From Tardiphaga sp. (lineage in GTDB: Bacteria; Pseudomonadota; Alphaproteobacteria; Rhizobiales; Xanthobacteraceae): a DNA stretch of 15,346 bases. The notes beneath the pieces are model-generated. The model saw only the letters and a program-made list of their open reading frames with translations, was not told the origin of the DNA and did not search any database. This document shows positions 1-7,751 of the stretch, in pieces; the first letter of the stretch is position 1; each line of letters starts with the position of its first letter. The stretch covers positions 1 to 15,346 of the forward strand of contig JACMOT010000521.1 of NCBI GenBank assembly GCA_014377915.1, in the 5' to 3' direction. The position numbers and the translations under genes were made by a program.

Positions 1-114
1 CCGCAGCGCCTCCTGGCCGCCGGCTTCGCCGAATTCCAGCCGCTCGATACCGCCACGACCGAGGAAGCCTATCGCCGCAACCGCCGCATCGAGCTGAAGC
101 TGACGGAGCGCTAG
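1..114 (+). CDS. C-terminal end of an OmpA/MotB-like peptidoglycan-binding protein (partial)
   Basis: Only the last 37 codons are inside the window; the frame is open from base 1 to the TAG at 112-114. The tail reads GFAEFQPLDTATTEEAYRRN followed by RRIELKLTER. This is the typical end of an OmpA-like domain, in which an NRRIEL segment closes the fold that binds peptidoglycan. In rhizobia such tails occur in envelope proteins and in MotB-like proteins with an N-terminal membrane anchor, but the anchor is outside the window, so the subtype cannot be decided. The next gene starts two bases after the stop, so the two are probably co-transcribed. The family call is fairly secure; the specific protein is unknown. 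Confidence 0.75.
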   Translation, partial: PQRLLAAGFAEFQPLDTATTEEAYRRNRRIELKLTER

Positions 115-116
115 AG

Positions 117-554
117 GTGGAGCTCCGCCTTTATCGCGAGAGCGACCAAGAGGCGTCGATCGCGCTGTGGCTGGAGACCTGGCGGCAGGCCTACCCGTCC
201 ATCGATTTCGACGCCCGCGTCGACTGGTGGCGCGCGCGCTGGCGCGACGAGCTAGTGCCGCTGGCTGAGATTGTGGTCGCCGAGCAGGATGGCGCAATGG
301 TGGGTTTTGTGACCATCGACGCGACCGGGTATCTCGACCAGCTCGTCGTCAGCCCGGCGCAATGGGGCACCGATATCAGCCGCCGGCTCGTCGACGAGGC
401 CAAGCGGCTGGCGCCCGGCGGCGTGACGCTGAAGGTCAACGCCGACAATGTTCGCGCGATCCGGTTTTACGAGCGCAACGGCTTTACGAAGACCGGCGAG
501 GAAGTGAATTCGTCGGCGCGCGCGGTGCTGCTGATGGCGTGGAAGAGGGCCTGA
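117..554 (+). CDS. GNAT family N-acetyltransferase
   Basis: This 145-residue protein has the size and layout of a single GNAT domain, which transfers an acetyl group from acetyl-CoA to an amine. The N-terminal part (LRLYRESDQEASIALWLETW) fits strand 1 and helix 1. The central strand GFVTIDATGYLDQLVVSPA (about residues 63-81) is the usual beta4 run before the acetyl-CoA loop. That loop is degenerate here: WGTDISRRLVDEAK stands where most members have Q/RxxGxG/A. The C-terminal NADNVRAIRFYERNGF is the conserved NxxAxxFYxxxGF segment of alpha4 and beta6. The start is a GTG two bases after the upstream stop, with purine-rich sequence (GGAG, 105-108) inside the upstream gene's end. This suggests translational coupling. 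The substrate cannot be predicted. Confidence 0.88.
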   Translation: MELRLYRESDQEASIALWLETWRQAYPSIDFDARVDWWRARWRDELVPLAEIVVAEQDGAMVGFVTIDATGYLDQLVVSPAQWGTDISRRLVDEAKRLAPGGVTLKVNADNVRAIRFYERNGFTKTGEEVNSSARAVLLMAWKRA

Positions 555-697
555 GCCGTCATTGCGCGGAGCCGTCGCGACGCAGCCTGTCATGAGGCCG
601 GCGCGGCCGGTCCCTGCGACTCGCAATCGAGCCTCACCGCCTCGGGAAACGGGGCCCTGCCCCGATCCGGAATTGGCCGCGCGCCGCGGCGGCCGCG

Positions 698-1009
698 ATG
701 GCGATGGACCAGCCGGGGGCCCAGTGCCATTGCGCTGAAGGGCATGCCTTCGAGAGCGGAAGCGGAATCAGGGAAGTTGTCGTTTCCAGCGACGGCGCAA
801 CGAGCTGGACGGCCGCATCGCTCGGAAAGGATCTTGGCAAGTTCTCCTTCCGGAAATGGCAGATGCCGGTGAAACTGGCCTCTGGCGGGCATGAACTGAA
901 AGTCCGCGCGACCGGTAATGACGGCAAGACCCAGCCGATGGAGACGTTGTGGAATCCGGCGGGCGATCTGCGCAACGTGGTCGAGACCACGCGCGTAACG
1001 GCGGCGTAA
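698..1009 (+). pseudogene. Remnant of a SorA-type sulfite dehydrogenase molybdenum subunit (C-terminal domain only)
   Basis: The open frame encodes only about 103 residues. They match the C-terminal dimerisation domain of sulfite oxidase-family molybdoenzymes: GSGIREVVVSSDGATSW, then GKFSFRKWQMPV, GHELKVRATGNDGKTQP, and WNPAGDLRNVVE near the end. Intact SorA or SoxC proteins are about 400 residues, and the molybdopterin domain with its active-site cysteine comes first. Here nothing recognisable precedes residue 1, and bases 555-697 do not extend the homology in this frame. The first 15 or so residues (AMDQPGAQCHCAEG) look scrambled compared with the usual Ig-like strand, which suggests a frameshift or deletion junction. 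The sorB-like remnant follows directly, as in sorAB operons. A stand-alone domain function is possible but unlikely. Confidence 0.75.
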
Positions 1010-1019
1010 GGAAACAGTC

Positions 1020-1346
1020 ACGACATATCGAAAACGCTGTGTTTTGGCTGTTCTGGCCGCGGTGACCATTGCCCTGTCAGGCATCGGGACCGTCGGTGCC
1101 AGGCCCTTCAATTACCAAGTTCCTGACGAAGCCGCGGAACTGAAGCCAGGCAAGAACCTCGAAGCGGTCCAGAACAATTACACGGCTTGCCACTCGCCGG
1201 ACTACTTCAAGACCCGGCCGCGGGGTCCCGCCTGCAAAACCGGTTTCTGGCAAGCGGAAGTGACGAAGATGATCAAGGTCCAAGGCGCGCCGATCGACGA
1301 CGCCGACGTCGAAAAGATCGTTCAATATCTGTCAGAAAACTATTGA
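1020..1346 (+). pseudogene. Decayed SorB-like cytochrome c subunit of sulfite dehydrogenase
   Basis: SorB is the small periplasmic c-type cytochrome that takes electrons from SorA. This frame keeps the family layout: a basic n-region (TYRKRC), a hydrophobic signal segment (VLAVLAAVTIALSG) ending near VGA, then FNYQVPDEAAELKPG, a heme-site region, FWQAEVTKMIKVQGAPI and the tail IVQYLSENY. Two losses stand out. The heme motif CxxCH reads YTACH, because the first cysteine codon is TAC at 1179-1181, so normal covalent heme attachment is not expected. The best-placed start, seven bases after AGGA (1009-1012), is ACG at 1020 rather than ATG. The first standard start in frame is TTG at 1044, which would cut off the signal n-region. 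With a truncated SorA immediately upstream, this is most likely a dead gene. Confidence 0.75.
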
Positions 1347-1435
1347 TCGCCAAACAGGGCTCGCCTGGAAGGCGTCTCCCGATCCATGAAGATCGCGCAT
1401 GCCACGCCGAAGCGAGAGCGGCCAGAGAAGTCAGG

Positions 1436-1458
1436 AGCCGCGAATTTTAGCGGCTTTT
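1436..1458 (+). terminator. Weak candidate rho-independent terminator after the sorAB remnant
   Basis: A perfect 6-base stem AGCCGC (1436-1441) and GCGGCT (1450-1455) with an 8-base AT-rich loop is followed by a short T run ending at 1458. It lies 90 bases after the sorB remnant stop on the same strand. The stem is short and the T run is only four bases, so this is a modest candidate. Confidence 0.35.
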
Positions 1459-1532
1459 GACTTAAGGCTGAGCTTTTTCGCGCGCGGGTCAGCCGATCCG
1501 AGATCTGTCGCGCACAGCGCCCGTACGACTGC

Positions 1533-2483
1533 CTACAAAACTCTCCAGAACAGCAGGATCATGATTGAATAGGCCGCGACCAGCAAACTGGCGCCCTGTA
1601 GATCCACCAGAGTCCGGCCGGGCTTCGCTGGTGAAAGCCACCATCGCAGCCGGGTAGCCGTCCACGGCACCAGATACGATGTAAGGAGGACGCTGAATGC
1701 ATTGCCAATGAACAATGCGACCGGGAAATCCAGGCCTAGCGCCCTAGCGAGAATGGGAGTGCCGACCAACAGACCCCAAAGGAAGACCACCGGATAGAGG
1801 GTCAGAAGCACGATCATATTCATCTTCCACGCCGCCGGAGCTCCCTCGGGCGTCGCGTCGCGAAACCATTGTTCGAAACCGCTTTGCGCCATCCGCGTGT
1901 GGAATTCCGCGGTCAGCGGTGCGACTTCATTCAGCAGCTGACGTCGTTCCGGTGACTCAAGCCAGGTCCGCAAATTGGTCTCGCTGTCAAAACGCAAGAT
2001 CGCGATAAAATCCTCCTGCACGCCGGGCACCGACGGTTCGAAGCGATAGCCCTGCAACCCCGTTGCCTTCGACTGCGCCGCAGCGACCTTCTGCTCCCAT
2101 TTCAGGTATTCAGCTTCCATCCCGGGCTTTACCCGCGTGCTCATCACTGCGGAAACCGGCGCTGTGCGCGCGGCGCTGGCGTCGTCGCGCACGATGTGAA
2201 CGTCGTCGCGCCCCACAAGCATGGGGGTCGCGCCTTCGATTCGGGACTCCCGTTCGGACGACGCAAGCCATCGCTTGGCATCTCCCAGACTGGCGAAGCG
2301 CTGCAGGATCACCCAATCGACCTGCAGCGGCGGGTTGGGTGGCATCAATCGCTGCTCGATAAAGCCTGGAAAATTGGCAATCATCGCGCTCGTCTCGCCC
2401 TGCCATCGCGCAAAGGCGTCAGCGCTTTCCGGCCGAACGCATGTTTGCGTGACGATGCTGACGCTGGTCGCAGGATCACTCAT
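1533..2483 (-). CDS. Membrane protein with two antibiotic-biosynthesis-monooxygenase (ABM)-like domains
   Basis: The protein is 316 residues from the ATG at 2483. That ATG overlaps the stop of the upstream molybdenum hydroxylase gene (ATGA), which settles the start. Two homologous dimeric alpha/beta-barrel (ABM) units are visible. Unit 1 is about residues 10-95 (VRPESADAFARWQGE, FPGFIEQRL, VILQRFASLGDAKRWLASSE). Unit 2 is about 112-205 (VKPGMEAEYLKWEQK, ATGLQGYRF, IAILRFDSETNLRTWLESPE). A linker ending in WKMNM leads to three hydrophobic segments (about 220-243, 252-275 and 295-314), so the C-terminus is membrane-anchored. The second unit plus the first membrane segments resembles the COG3224 architecture; the extra N-terminal unit is an addition. 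ABM domains can act as cofactor-free quinol/phenol oxygenases or as ligand-binding dimers; which applies here is unknown. It is the last gene of the redox operon. Confidence 0.85.
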   Translation of the reverse strand: MSDPATSVSIVTQTCVRPESADAFARWQGETSAMIANFPGFIEQRLMPPNPPLQVDWVILQRFASLGDAKRWLASSERESRIEGATPMLVGRDDVHIVRDDASAARTAPVSAVMSTRVKPGMEAEYLKWEQKVAAAQSKATGLQGYRFEPSVPGVQEDFIAILRFDSETNLRTWLESPERRQLLNEVAPLTAEFHTRMAQSGFEQWFRDATPEGAPAAWKMNMIVLLTLYPVVFLWGLLVGTPILARALGLDFPVALFIGNAFSVLLTSYLVPWTATRLRWWLSPAKPGRTLVDLQGASLLVAAYSIMILLFWRVL

Positions 2484-5185
2484 GCGGAGCTGGCAAGCTT
2501 GGCGTAAATACGATCGGGCGTGTACGGAAGATGAGCAAACCGCACACCCGTGGCGTGGGCCAACGCATTCGATACAGCCGGCGCAACCGGATTGATGGCG
2601 CATTCTCCCTGCGACTTGGCACCAAGAGGCCCAATCAGGTCGATCGTGTCTGCAAAAAAGATATCCGTCGGCGGCGTGTCAGCGAAGGTGGCAATCCGAC
2701 AATTGCGAAGCTGCGGATTCACCATCTGCCCTTCATCGTTATGAACCATGTTCTCGAGCAACGCCCAGCCAAAGCCCATGGCAACGGCGCCGTCGAGCTG
2801 GCCGCGGCACTGCATCGGATTGATGGGCCTGCCGATATCGGCCGCATGCACGCTGTGCAGCACACGGATCTCGCCAGTAACGCGATGTACCGCAAGTCGC
2901 ACCCCTTGGACGTTGAATGCAATGGTGCGGGGCGAGAGGTAGGCCCGACGGCTCACGGAGAAGCGATGATCGACCTTCGCTCCTTCAGCATGCAGGTCAC
3001 GCAGCAGGATCCGCTGATTGCCGCAGAGCACACCGTCGTTGTCGAGGCGGCATTGATCGATTGCCACACCGGTGTGGCGACTGGCAAAGCTGACGATGTC
3101 GTCTGACATGGCCTGAGCAGCCAGGTGAACCGCCTTGCCTCCTACCACCGTGCCCGTGCTCGCAAATGTACCGGTGTCATATGGGGTGCGATCGGTATCG
3201 GCATTGATGATGTCGATATCAAGTATCCGAGTGCCCAGGATCGCCGCCGCGATCTGCTTGTGCGCGGTGACGATTCCGTTGCCCATTTCAGTCGATCCGC
3301 AGGCGAGATGGTAGGTGCCGTCTGGCAGTAGTCGCATCTCGGCGCCGGACCGATGCTCGGTCGGCGGACCGCACTCCAGCATGGCCAGTGCAACGCCTTG
3401 GCCCTCGGCCCATTCCGCCCCGTCGGGCTTCGAGACGCCATTGCCCTTCCGCAACTCCCGCTCGACGATATCAAGGCATTCGTCGATGCCATGACTGCCG
3501 AAGCTCGCGTCATTTGGCTCTTTCCAGATCGACTCGACGTTGTCGCCAGGCCGCACCACATTCTTCCGCCGCATCTCGAACGGGTCGATGTTCAGCAGCT
3601 TTGCCAACTCATCGATCGCGCATTCGATGGCAAAGGTGGTCTGCGAGGCGCCATAGCCGCGAAACCCGCCGCCGGGCGTCATGTTGGTATAGACGGCGTG
3701 GCCGATGCCCTTCTTGTTCGCACAGCGATAGGCCGCGATCGGGCTTGCCATCGCGGCGGCGAGCGTCTCGCCGCCATGGCCGCCATAAGCGCCGGTGTTG
3801 GAGTACACCTCCACGTCGAGCGCCGTCAGCGTGCCGTCCCTGCGCGCACCGATCTTCACCTTGGTGGTCATCTGATGCCGGGTCGTCGCGCCGATAAATT
3901 CTTCCTCGCGGTTCCACTCCCACTTGACCGGGCGTCCTAGTTTCATCGTGGCAAAGAGCGCGAGATCTTCCGATACCATTTCCTGTTTACCGCCGAACCC
4001 ACCTCCGACGCGCTCTGTAAAGACGTGCAGGTCGCGGGCGGGAATTCCCATGATGTAGGCCAGCTTTTTCTGAACGGCGAAAGGCCCCTGCGAACTCGTG
4101 CGGACATGCCAACGCTCGTCTTCACCCTTCCAGGCGATTGATCCATGCGTTTCCAGATGAACATGCTGCACGCGAGTGGTCGAGTAGGTCTTCTCGTGAA
4201 CCGCATCGGCCTCCTTGAAGCCCTGGGCGACATCACCGATCTCACCTTGCAGCGTGCAGAAGATATTGTTGCTGGCGGTGACGAGGTCCTTGTCATGCAA
4301 CAGCGGGGCGTCGGGTTGCATCGCCAATACCGGATCGAATACGGTCGGCAATATCTCATATTCCAGGTACAGCGCTCGGCAGCCGGCCTCGGCCGCTGCT
4401 TCCGTCTCAGCCACTACGGCGGCTATCCGCTGGCCCGCGAAGCGAGCGACATTGTCGAGCAGCAGGATGTCATCGGGGTCGACCAGATGGTCCTCGTGCA
4501 AGGCCGAACTGAACCGACGCTTCGGCACATCTTGCCAGGTATAGACCGCAACGACTCCGGGTATGGCGAGCGCGGCTGTTCGGTCGATGGAGACAATTCG
4601 CGCATGCGCATGCGGGGAGCGCAGAACCTTGAGGTGCAGTAGCCCCTCGATCGCCAGATCCATCGTATAGCGCGCTTCGCCGGTCAAGATGGCAGCCGTG
4701 AAGGGATTGGGCAGGTTGGCGCCGAGTGCCCGTCCGGCCTCGTCCGGTTCGATGTTGCATATGCCAAGCAGCGCGTCATTGATGGACCGATAGCCGGTGC
4801 AGCGGCAGAGATTTCCTTTCAGCGCATGCGGCAGATCGGCCTTCTGCGCGTCATTCAGCGTCACCGCTGTCATGATCATGCCGGCGGTGCAATACCCGCA
4901 TTGGAAGGCTTGCGCCTCGTGAAAAGCTTGTTGCATGGGATGCAGTTCGCCATTTCGGGCCAGCCCCTCGATCGTCGTGATCTCGCGCCCCTCGCCCCGG
5001 AACGCGGGTACCAGACAAGAGTGGAATGGCTTGCCGTCTATATGCACCGTGCAAGCGCCGCAATCACCCGCGTCGCAACCTTTCTTGACACCGAACACCT
5101 CGAGGTCGCGCAAGAAAGTGCGCAAGCACTGGCCGGCAGCCGGCTTATTCGCGTAGCGACGACCATTTATTTGGAAATGGGTCAA
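2480..5185 (-). CDS. XdhD-type molybdenum hydroxylase: fused [2Fe-2S] and molybdopterin-binding subunits
   Basis: This 901-residue enzyme joins two subunits that are often separate. The ferredoxin-like N-terminus carries C37, C42, C45 and C57 (motif CDAGDCGACT). The helical [2Fe-2S] domain carries C96, C99, C127 and C129 (CGYCTAGM, CRCTGY), so all eight cluster ligands are intact. The molybdopterin part has GGGFGGKQE (about 394-402), GGGFRGYGASQ (505-515) and GPLGAKSQGE, where E861 aligns with the catalytic glutamate of the xanthine oxidase family. Such enzymes hydroxylate N-heterocycles, purines or aldehydes with water as oxygen donor, passing electrons through FeS to FAD. The order resembles E. 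coli XdhD, with the FAD protein encoded by the gene before it. The start is TTG, inside a 4-base TTGA overlap with the FAD gene; the ferredoxin fold begins immediately, so no better start exists. Substrate is unknown. Confidence 0.92.
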   Translation of the reverse strand: MTHFQINGRRYANKPAAGQCLRTFLRDLEVFGVKKGCDAGDCGACTVHIDGKPFHSCLVPAFRGEGREITTIEGLARNGELHPMQQAFHEAQAFQCGYCTAGMIMTAVTLNDAQKADLPHALKGNLCRCTGYRSINDALLGICNIEPDEAGRALGANLPNPFTAAILTGEARYTMDLAIEGLLHLKVLRSPHAHARIVSIDRTAALAIPGVVAVYTWQDVPKRRFSSALHEDHLVDPDDILLLDNVARFAGQRIAAVVAETEAAAEAGCRALYLEYEILPTVFDPVLAMQPDAPLLHDKDLVTASNNIFCTLQGEIGDVAQGFKEADAVHEKTYSTTRVQHVHLETHGSIAWKGEDERWHVRTSSQGPFAVQKKLAYIMGIPARDLHVFTERVGGGFGGKQEMVSEDLALFATMKLGRPVKWEWNREEEFIGATTRHQMTTKVKIGARRDGTLTALDVEVYSNTGAYGGHGGETLAAAMASPIAAYRCANKKGIGHAVYTNMTPGGGFRGYGASQTTFAIECAIDELAKLLNIDPFEMRRKNVVRPGDNVESIWKEPNDASFGSHGIDECLDIVERELRKGNGVSKPDGAEWAEGQGVALAMLECGPPTEHRSGAEMRLLPDGTYHLACGSTEMGNGIVTAHKQIAAAILGTRILDIDIINADTDRTPYDTGTFASTGTVVGGKAVHLAAQAMSDDIVSFASRHTGVAIDQCRLDNDGVLCGNQRILLRDLHAEGAKVDHRFSVSRRAYLSPRTIAFNVQGVRLAVHRVTGEIRVLHSVHAADIGRPINPMQCRGQLDGAVAMGFGWALLENMVHNDEGQMVNPQLRNCRIATFADTPPTDIFFADTIDLIGPLGAKSQGECAINPVAPAVSNALAHATGVRFAHLPYTPDRIYAKLASSA

Positions 5186-5997
5186 GCGAGCTCCATACGT
5201 ATCTGTTCGGCAAGATATTGCGTGACATGACGTTTGTACGGAGCCGATCCATGTACGTCGTCGAAATAGTCTTCCAGCGGCAACCGGGCGTCGAGGGCAT
5301 GACGCAACGCTTCCGCCGATGGAAAGGTAGCGAAGCGCAGTTGCACCGGCCGCGGCGTGGCCGCCGAAACAGTGAGCAGGAAATTGGCGTTATCATCTCC
5401 CACCGTGGCGATGATCAGGGCGGCCGAGCGGCCGAGCTTGGTAAGCGACACCTGCCGCATGGCGGTGCGTTTTGACAAGGCCGATACAGGCAGGTGTATC
5501 TTCCGGAGCAGTTCGCCCTTTTGCAGCACGTTCTGGTGGTCGCCGGTGATGAAATCAATGACGGACACCTCGCGCGGGTTGCCGTTGCGTGGCCACAGCG
5601 TGCAGACGCCTTCAAGGGCTGCCGTCAATGAGATCATGGCGCCAGCGGGAAGCGACATGCAGACATTGCCGCCAATGGTCGCGGCATTCCATATCTTGAA
5701 CGACATCAGGAAAGAGTCGATGCATTCCCGGAACAGAGGCACCGCGCGCCATCCTGGCGGACCTTCGAAGTCATGCAGTTCGACGATCCGGCAAGTCGCT
5801 GCGATATCGAGACCCGCTTCCGTCGCCGTCAACGGTGCCCAGCCCAGCCCGTCAAGGTCGATCAGCGTATCGACGGCCAACTGTGGCTCGGAGAACAACC
5901 AGGTGCCGCCGGCCAGCCACGAATAGCCATCGCGCCAGCCATCGACGTCCGCGACGGATACCGGACGCATGACTTCAGTAATCGTGTTCAGATTCAT
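5182..5997 (-). CDS. FAD-binding subunit of molybdenum hydroxylase (CoxM/YgfM-like)
   Basis: The 271-residue protein matches the medium subunit of xanthine-dehydrogenase-family enzymes, which carries FAD and hands electrons to an acceptor. The first FAD loop is WLAGGTWLF (about residues 27-35) and the second is NAATIGGNVCMSLPAGAM (about 104-121). The C-terminal CO-dehydrogenase-flavoprotein domain follows, ending in HVTQYLAEQIRMELA. The ATG at 5997 was chosen because GTGGA lies just upstream and family members begin close to the EVMRP segment. An in-frame GTG at 6009, touching the stop of the upstream oxidase gene, would add four residues and cannot be excluded. Its stop overlaps the start of the molybdenum subunit by four bases, so stoichiometric co-translation is likely. 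Confidence 0.9.
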   Translation of the reverse strand: MNLNTITEVMRPVSVADVDGWRDGYSWLAGGTWLFSEPQLAVDTLIDLDGLGWAPLTATEAGLDIAATCRIVELHDFEGPPGWRAVPLFRECIDSFLMSFKIWNAATIGGNVCMSLPAGAMISLTAALEGVCTLWPRNGNPREVSVIDFITGDHQNVLQKGELLRKIHLPVSALSKRTAMRQVSLTKLGRSAALIIATVGDDNANFLLTVSAATPRPVQLRFATFPSAEALRHALDARLPLEDYFDDVHGSAPYKRHVTQYLAEQIRMELA

Positions 5998-6009
5998 GCT
6001 GGTTTCCAC

Positions 6010-7569
6010 TCAAGGCTTGAAGACTTCAACGGTCTGCATCATCCCCATTTCCTCATGATTCATCATGTGGCAATGGAGCATGTAGACGCCGGTATAATCG
6101 AGAAAGCGTGAGCGGAAGACGACCTGGCCACCCTTGCGCTCGACGATCACGGAATCGCGCCATTCCGGCACGTCCAGCACCTTGCCGTTGACCGACACGA
6201 CCTGAAACGGATTGGTATGAATATGAAAGACATGGTCGTCATGCACATGCGTATTGATGATCGTCCATTCTTCCACCGCACCGAGCTCGACCCGGTGATC
6301 AACGCGGTTCGGATCAAACGTCTTTCCATCAACAAAGAAGCTGAACTCTCGCCAATGGCCGGCAGCATCGGCCTCTGGCGCGGTTGCTGAAAACGTCACC
6401 GTACGGCGGTTGGTGACTTCGGACGCCTTGATGGATTTGAGCGGCGCGGGCGGCAACTGGCTCGGCAGCTTCATGTCCATCGGCGTGCCTGACACGACTA
6501 ATGTCGCCAGTGGGCCAACCGGCGAAGGGTGCCCCTGATCGTACGGCGCAGCCGTCAGCGCGTAGCTGCCGGCGGATCCCGCTTGCACCAGCAGATCAGC
6601 GCGCTGGCCAGGAGCGATCAGAAGTTGCTTGAGAGACTGCATGGCCCCGAGTTGAATACCATCATAGGCGATGGCATGCAGGTCATGCTTCTGTAGATCC
6701 AGCAGCATGTCGTCCTGATAGGCGGCATTGAGGACGCGCCATCGCTGCACTTCGCCTGGACGCATCTCGATCTTGGGCCGGCGCTGACCGTTGATGGCCA
6801 GGAAGCGTGTGGCCGTTTCGGGAAAAACGGTCTCGAAATCCTCGATCATGCCGTTGGCGTCGTGGACCACCTGGGTCAGCACCAGCATTCGCTCGCGGGC
6901 AGATGCGATCTGTGGCACGTCGGCGAAATCGCCTTCGATGATGACGGCGCCTACCATGCCGCTCGACAACTGTATATCGGCGCTGCCATGGTGGTGGGGG
7001 TGATACCAGTAAGTCCCCTTGGTGTGGTCCTCCGGCAGCTTGATCTCAATGTCGTAGGTATGGCCGGGGGCCATCGACCGCATCACGTTGTCGGCGATAC
7101 CGCTTGGGCTTACATGCGATCCATGGAAGTGAAAATTGGTGTTATTGAACTGATGCGGCCGACTAATATCGGCGGGTAGCCAATCGCGGTTTGGCGGCAG
7201 ATCGTTGATCAGCTTGATACGCAGAGTTTCACCGGGCTTCATGCGCAAGGTCGGCCCAGGACTACCGCCTTCATAAGACCGGACATAGAGCTTGACGCCA
7301 CCGATATGCCGGTAAGCATAGGCTGCTCTCAGAGAGGTGCTCAAGACGCCATCAACAGATCGCCGCACCTCGGGCTCGACAAGCGGCTGATCCATGGCTG
7401 GCGCCGGCCTGTCTGGCACCATGCCGAGAGAGGGAGACATGTCCATCGGGGAGGATATCCCCTTCGCACCGTGCTTGTGACCTTGGGCCTGGACAACCCT
7501 CGAAGTTAGTAGGACCGCGCCGATCCCGACGCTAGCGTCTAGCAGTTGGCGCCGTGTCAGCTTTTTCAT
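6010..7569 (-). CDS. Tat-exported multicopper oxidase (laccase-like)
   Basis: The 519-residue protein starts with a twin-arginine signal, MKKLTRRQLLDASVG, then a hydrophobic stretch ending near VVQAQG, so it should be folded in the cytoplasm and exported. All four copper-binding motifs are intact: HFHG (H147, H149), WYHPHHHG (188-195), HVFHIH (H446, H449, H451) and HCHMMNHEEMGM (H499, C500, H501, H505, with M510 as type-1 axial ligand). Multicopper oxidases take single electrons from phenols, amines, metals or other donors and reduce oxygen to water. The mature N-terminus is His/Met rich (GHKHG, MDMSPSLGM), as often seen in copper-handling members. It is the first gene of the operon; the next start lies 12 bases after its stop. 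The physiological donor is unknown; a copper-detoxification role is an alternative. Confidence 0.92.
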   Translation of the reverse strand: MKKLTRRQLLDASVGIGAVLLTSRVVQAQGHKHGAKGISSPMDMSPSLGMVPDRPAPAMDQPLVEPEVRRSVDGVLSTSLRAAYAYRHIGGVKLYVRSYEGGSPGPTLRMKPGETLRIKLINDLPPNRDWLPADISRPHQFNNTNFHFHGSHVSPSGIADNVMRSMAPGHTYDIEIKLPEDHTKGTYWYHPHHHGSADIQLSSGMVGAVIIEGDFADVPQIASARERMLVLTQVVHDANGMIEDFETVFPETATRFLAINGQRRPKIEMRPGEVQRWRVLNAAYQDDMLLDLQKHDLHAIAYDGIQLGAMQSLKQLLIAPGQRADLLVQAGSAGSYALTAAPYDQGHPSPVGPLATLVVSGTPMDMKLPSQLPPAPLKSIKASEVTNRRTVTFSATAPEADAAGHWREFSFFVDGKTFDPNRVDHRVELGAVEEWTIINTHVHDDHVFHIHTNPFQVVSVNGKVLDVPEWRDSVIVERKGGQVVFRSRFLDYTGVYMLHCHMMNHEEMGMMQTVEVFKP

Positions 7570-7654
7570 GATCTTTGCGATGAGGAAGGCGCAATTCTTC
7601 TGTTCTTACCCTGCTGCATCTGAGTCTCACGTTGCCCGTAAGTTATTCTTTTTT

Positions 7655-7681
7655 AGTATATGTCTTTAGTAAGATCGACAA
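7655..7681 (-). promoter_or_regulatory. Candidate sigma-70-type promoter for the multicopper oxidase operon
   Basis: On the minus strand TTGTCG (7681-7676) and TATACT (7660-7655) are separated by 15 bases, or by 16 if the upstream box is read as CTTGTC. They lie about 85 bases before the oxidase ATG in locally AT-rich DNA. The -10 matches consensus well; the spacer is shorter than ideal. No other strong promoter is visible before the operon. Confidence 0.35.
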
Positions 7682-7751
7682 GAAAAAGTTCCATGGAATT
7701 TCTGATTGCAATAATCGACGGATTAGTTGATCCGGCCAGGCTACATGCTCA

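Noticed and set aside
2484..2603. A 40-residue N-terminal extension of the ABM protein
   Set aside because: It would overlap the coding end of the molybdenum hydroxylase by 124 bases. The ATGA junction gives a natural coupled start, and the extension has an unlikely Cys/Ser/His-rich composition.
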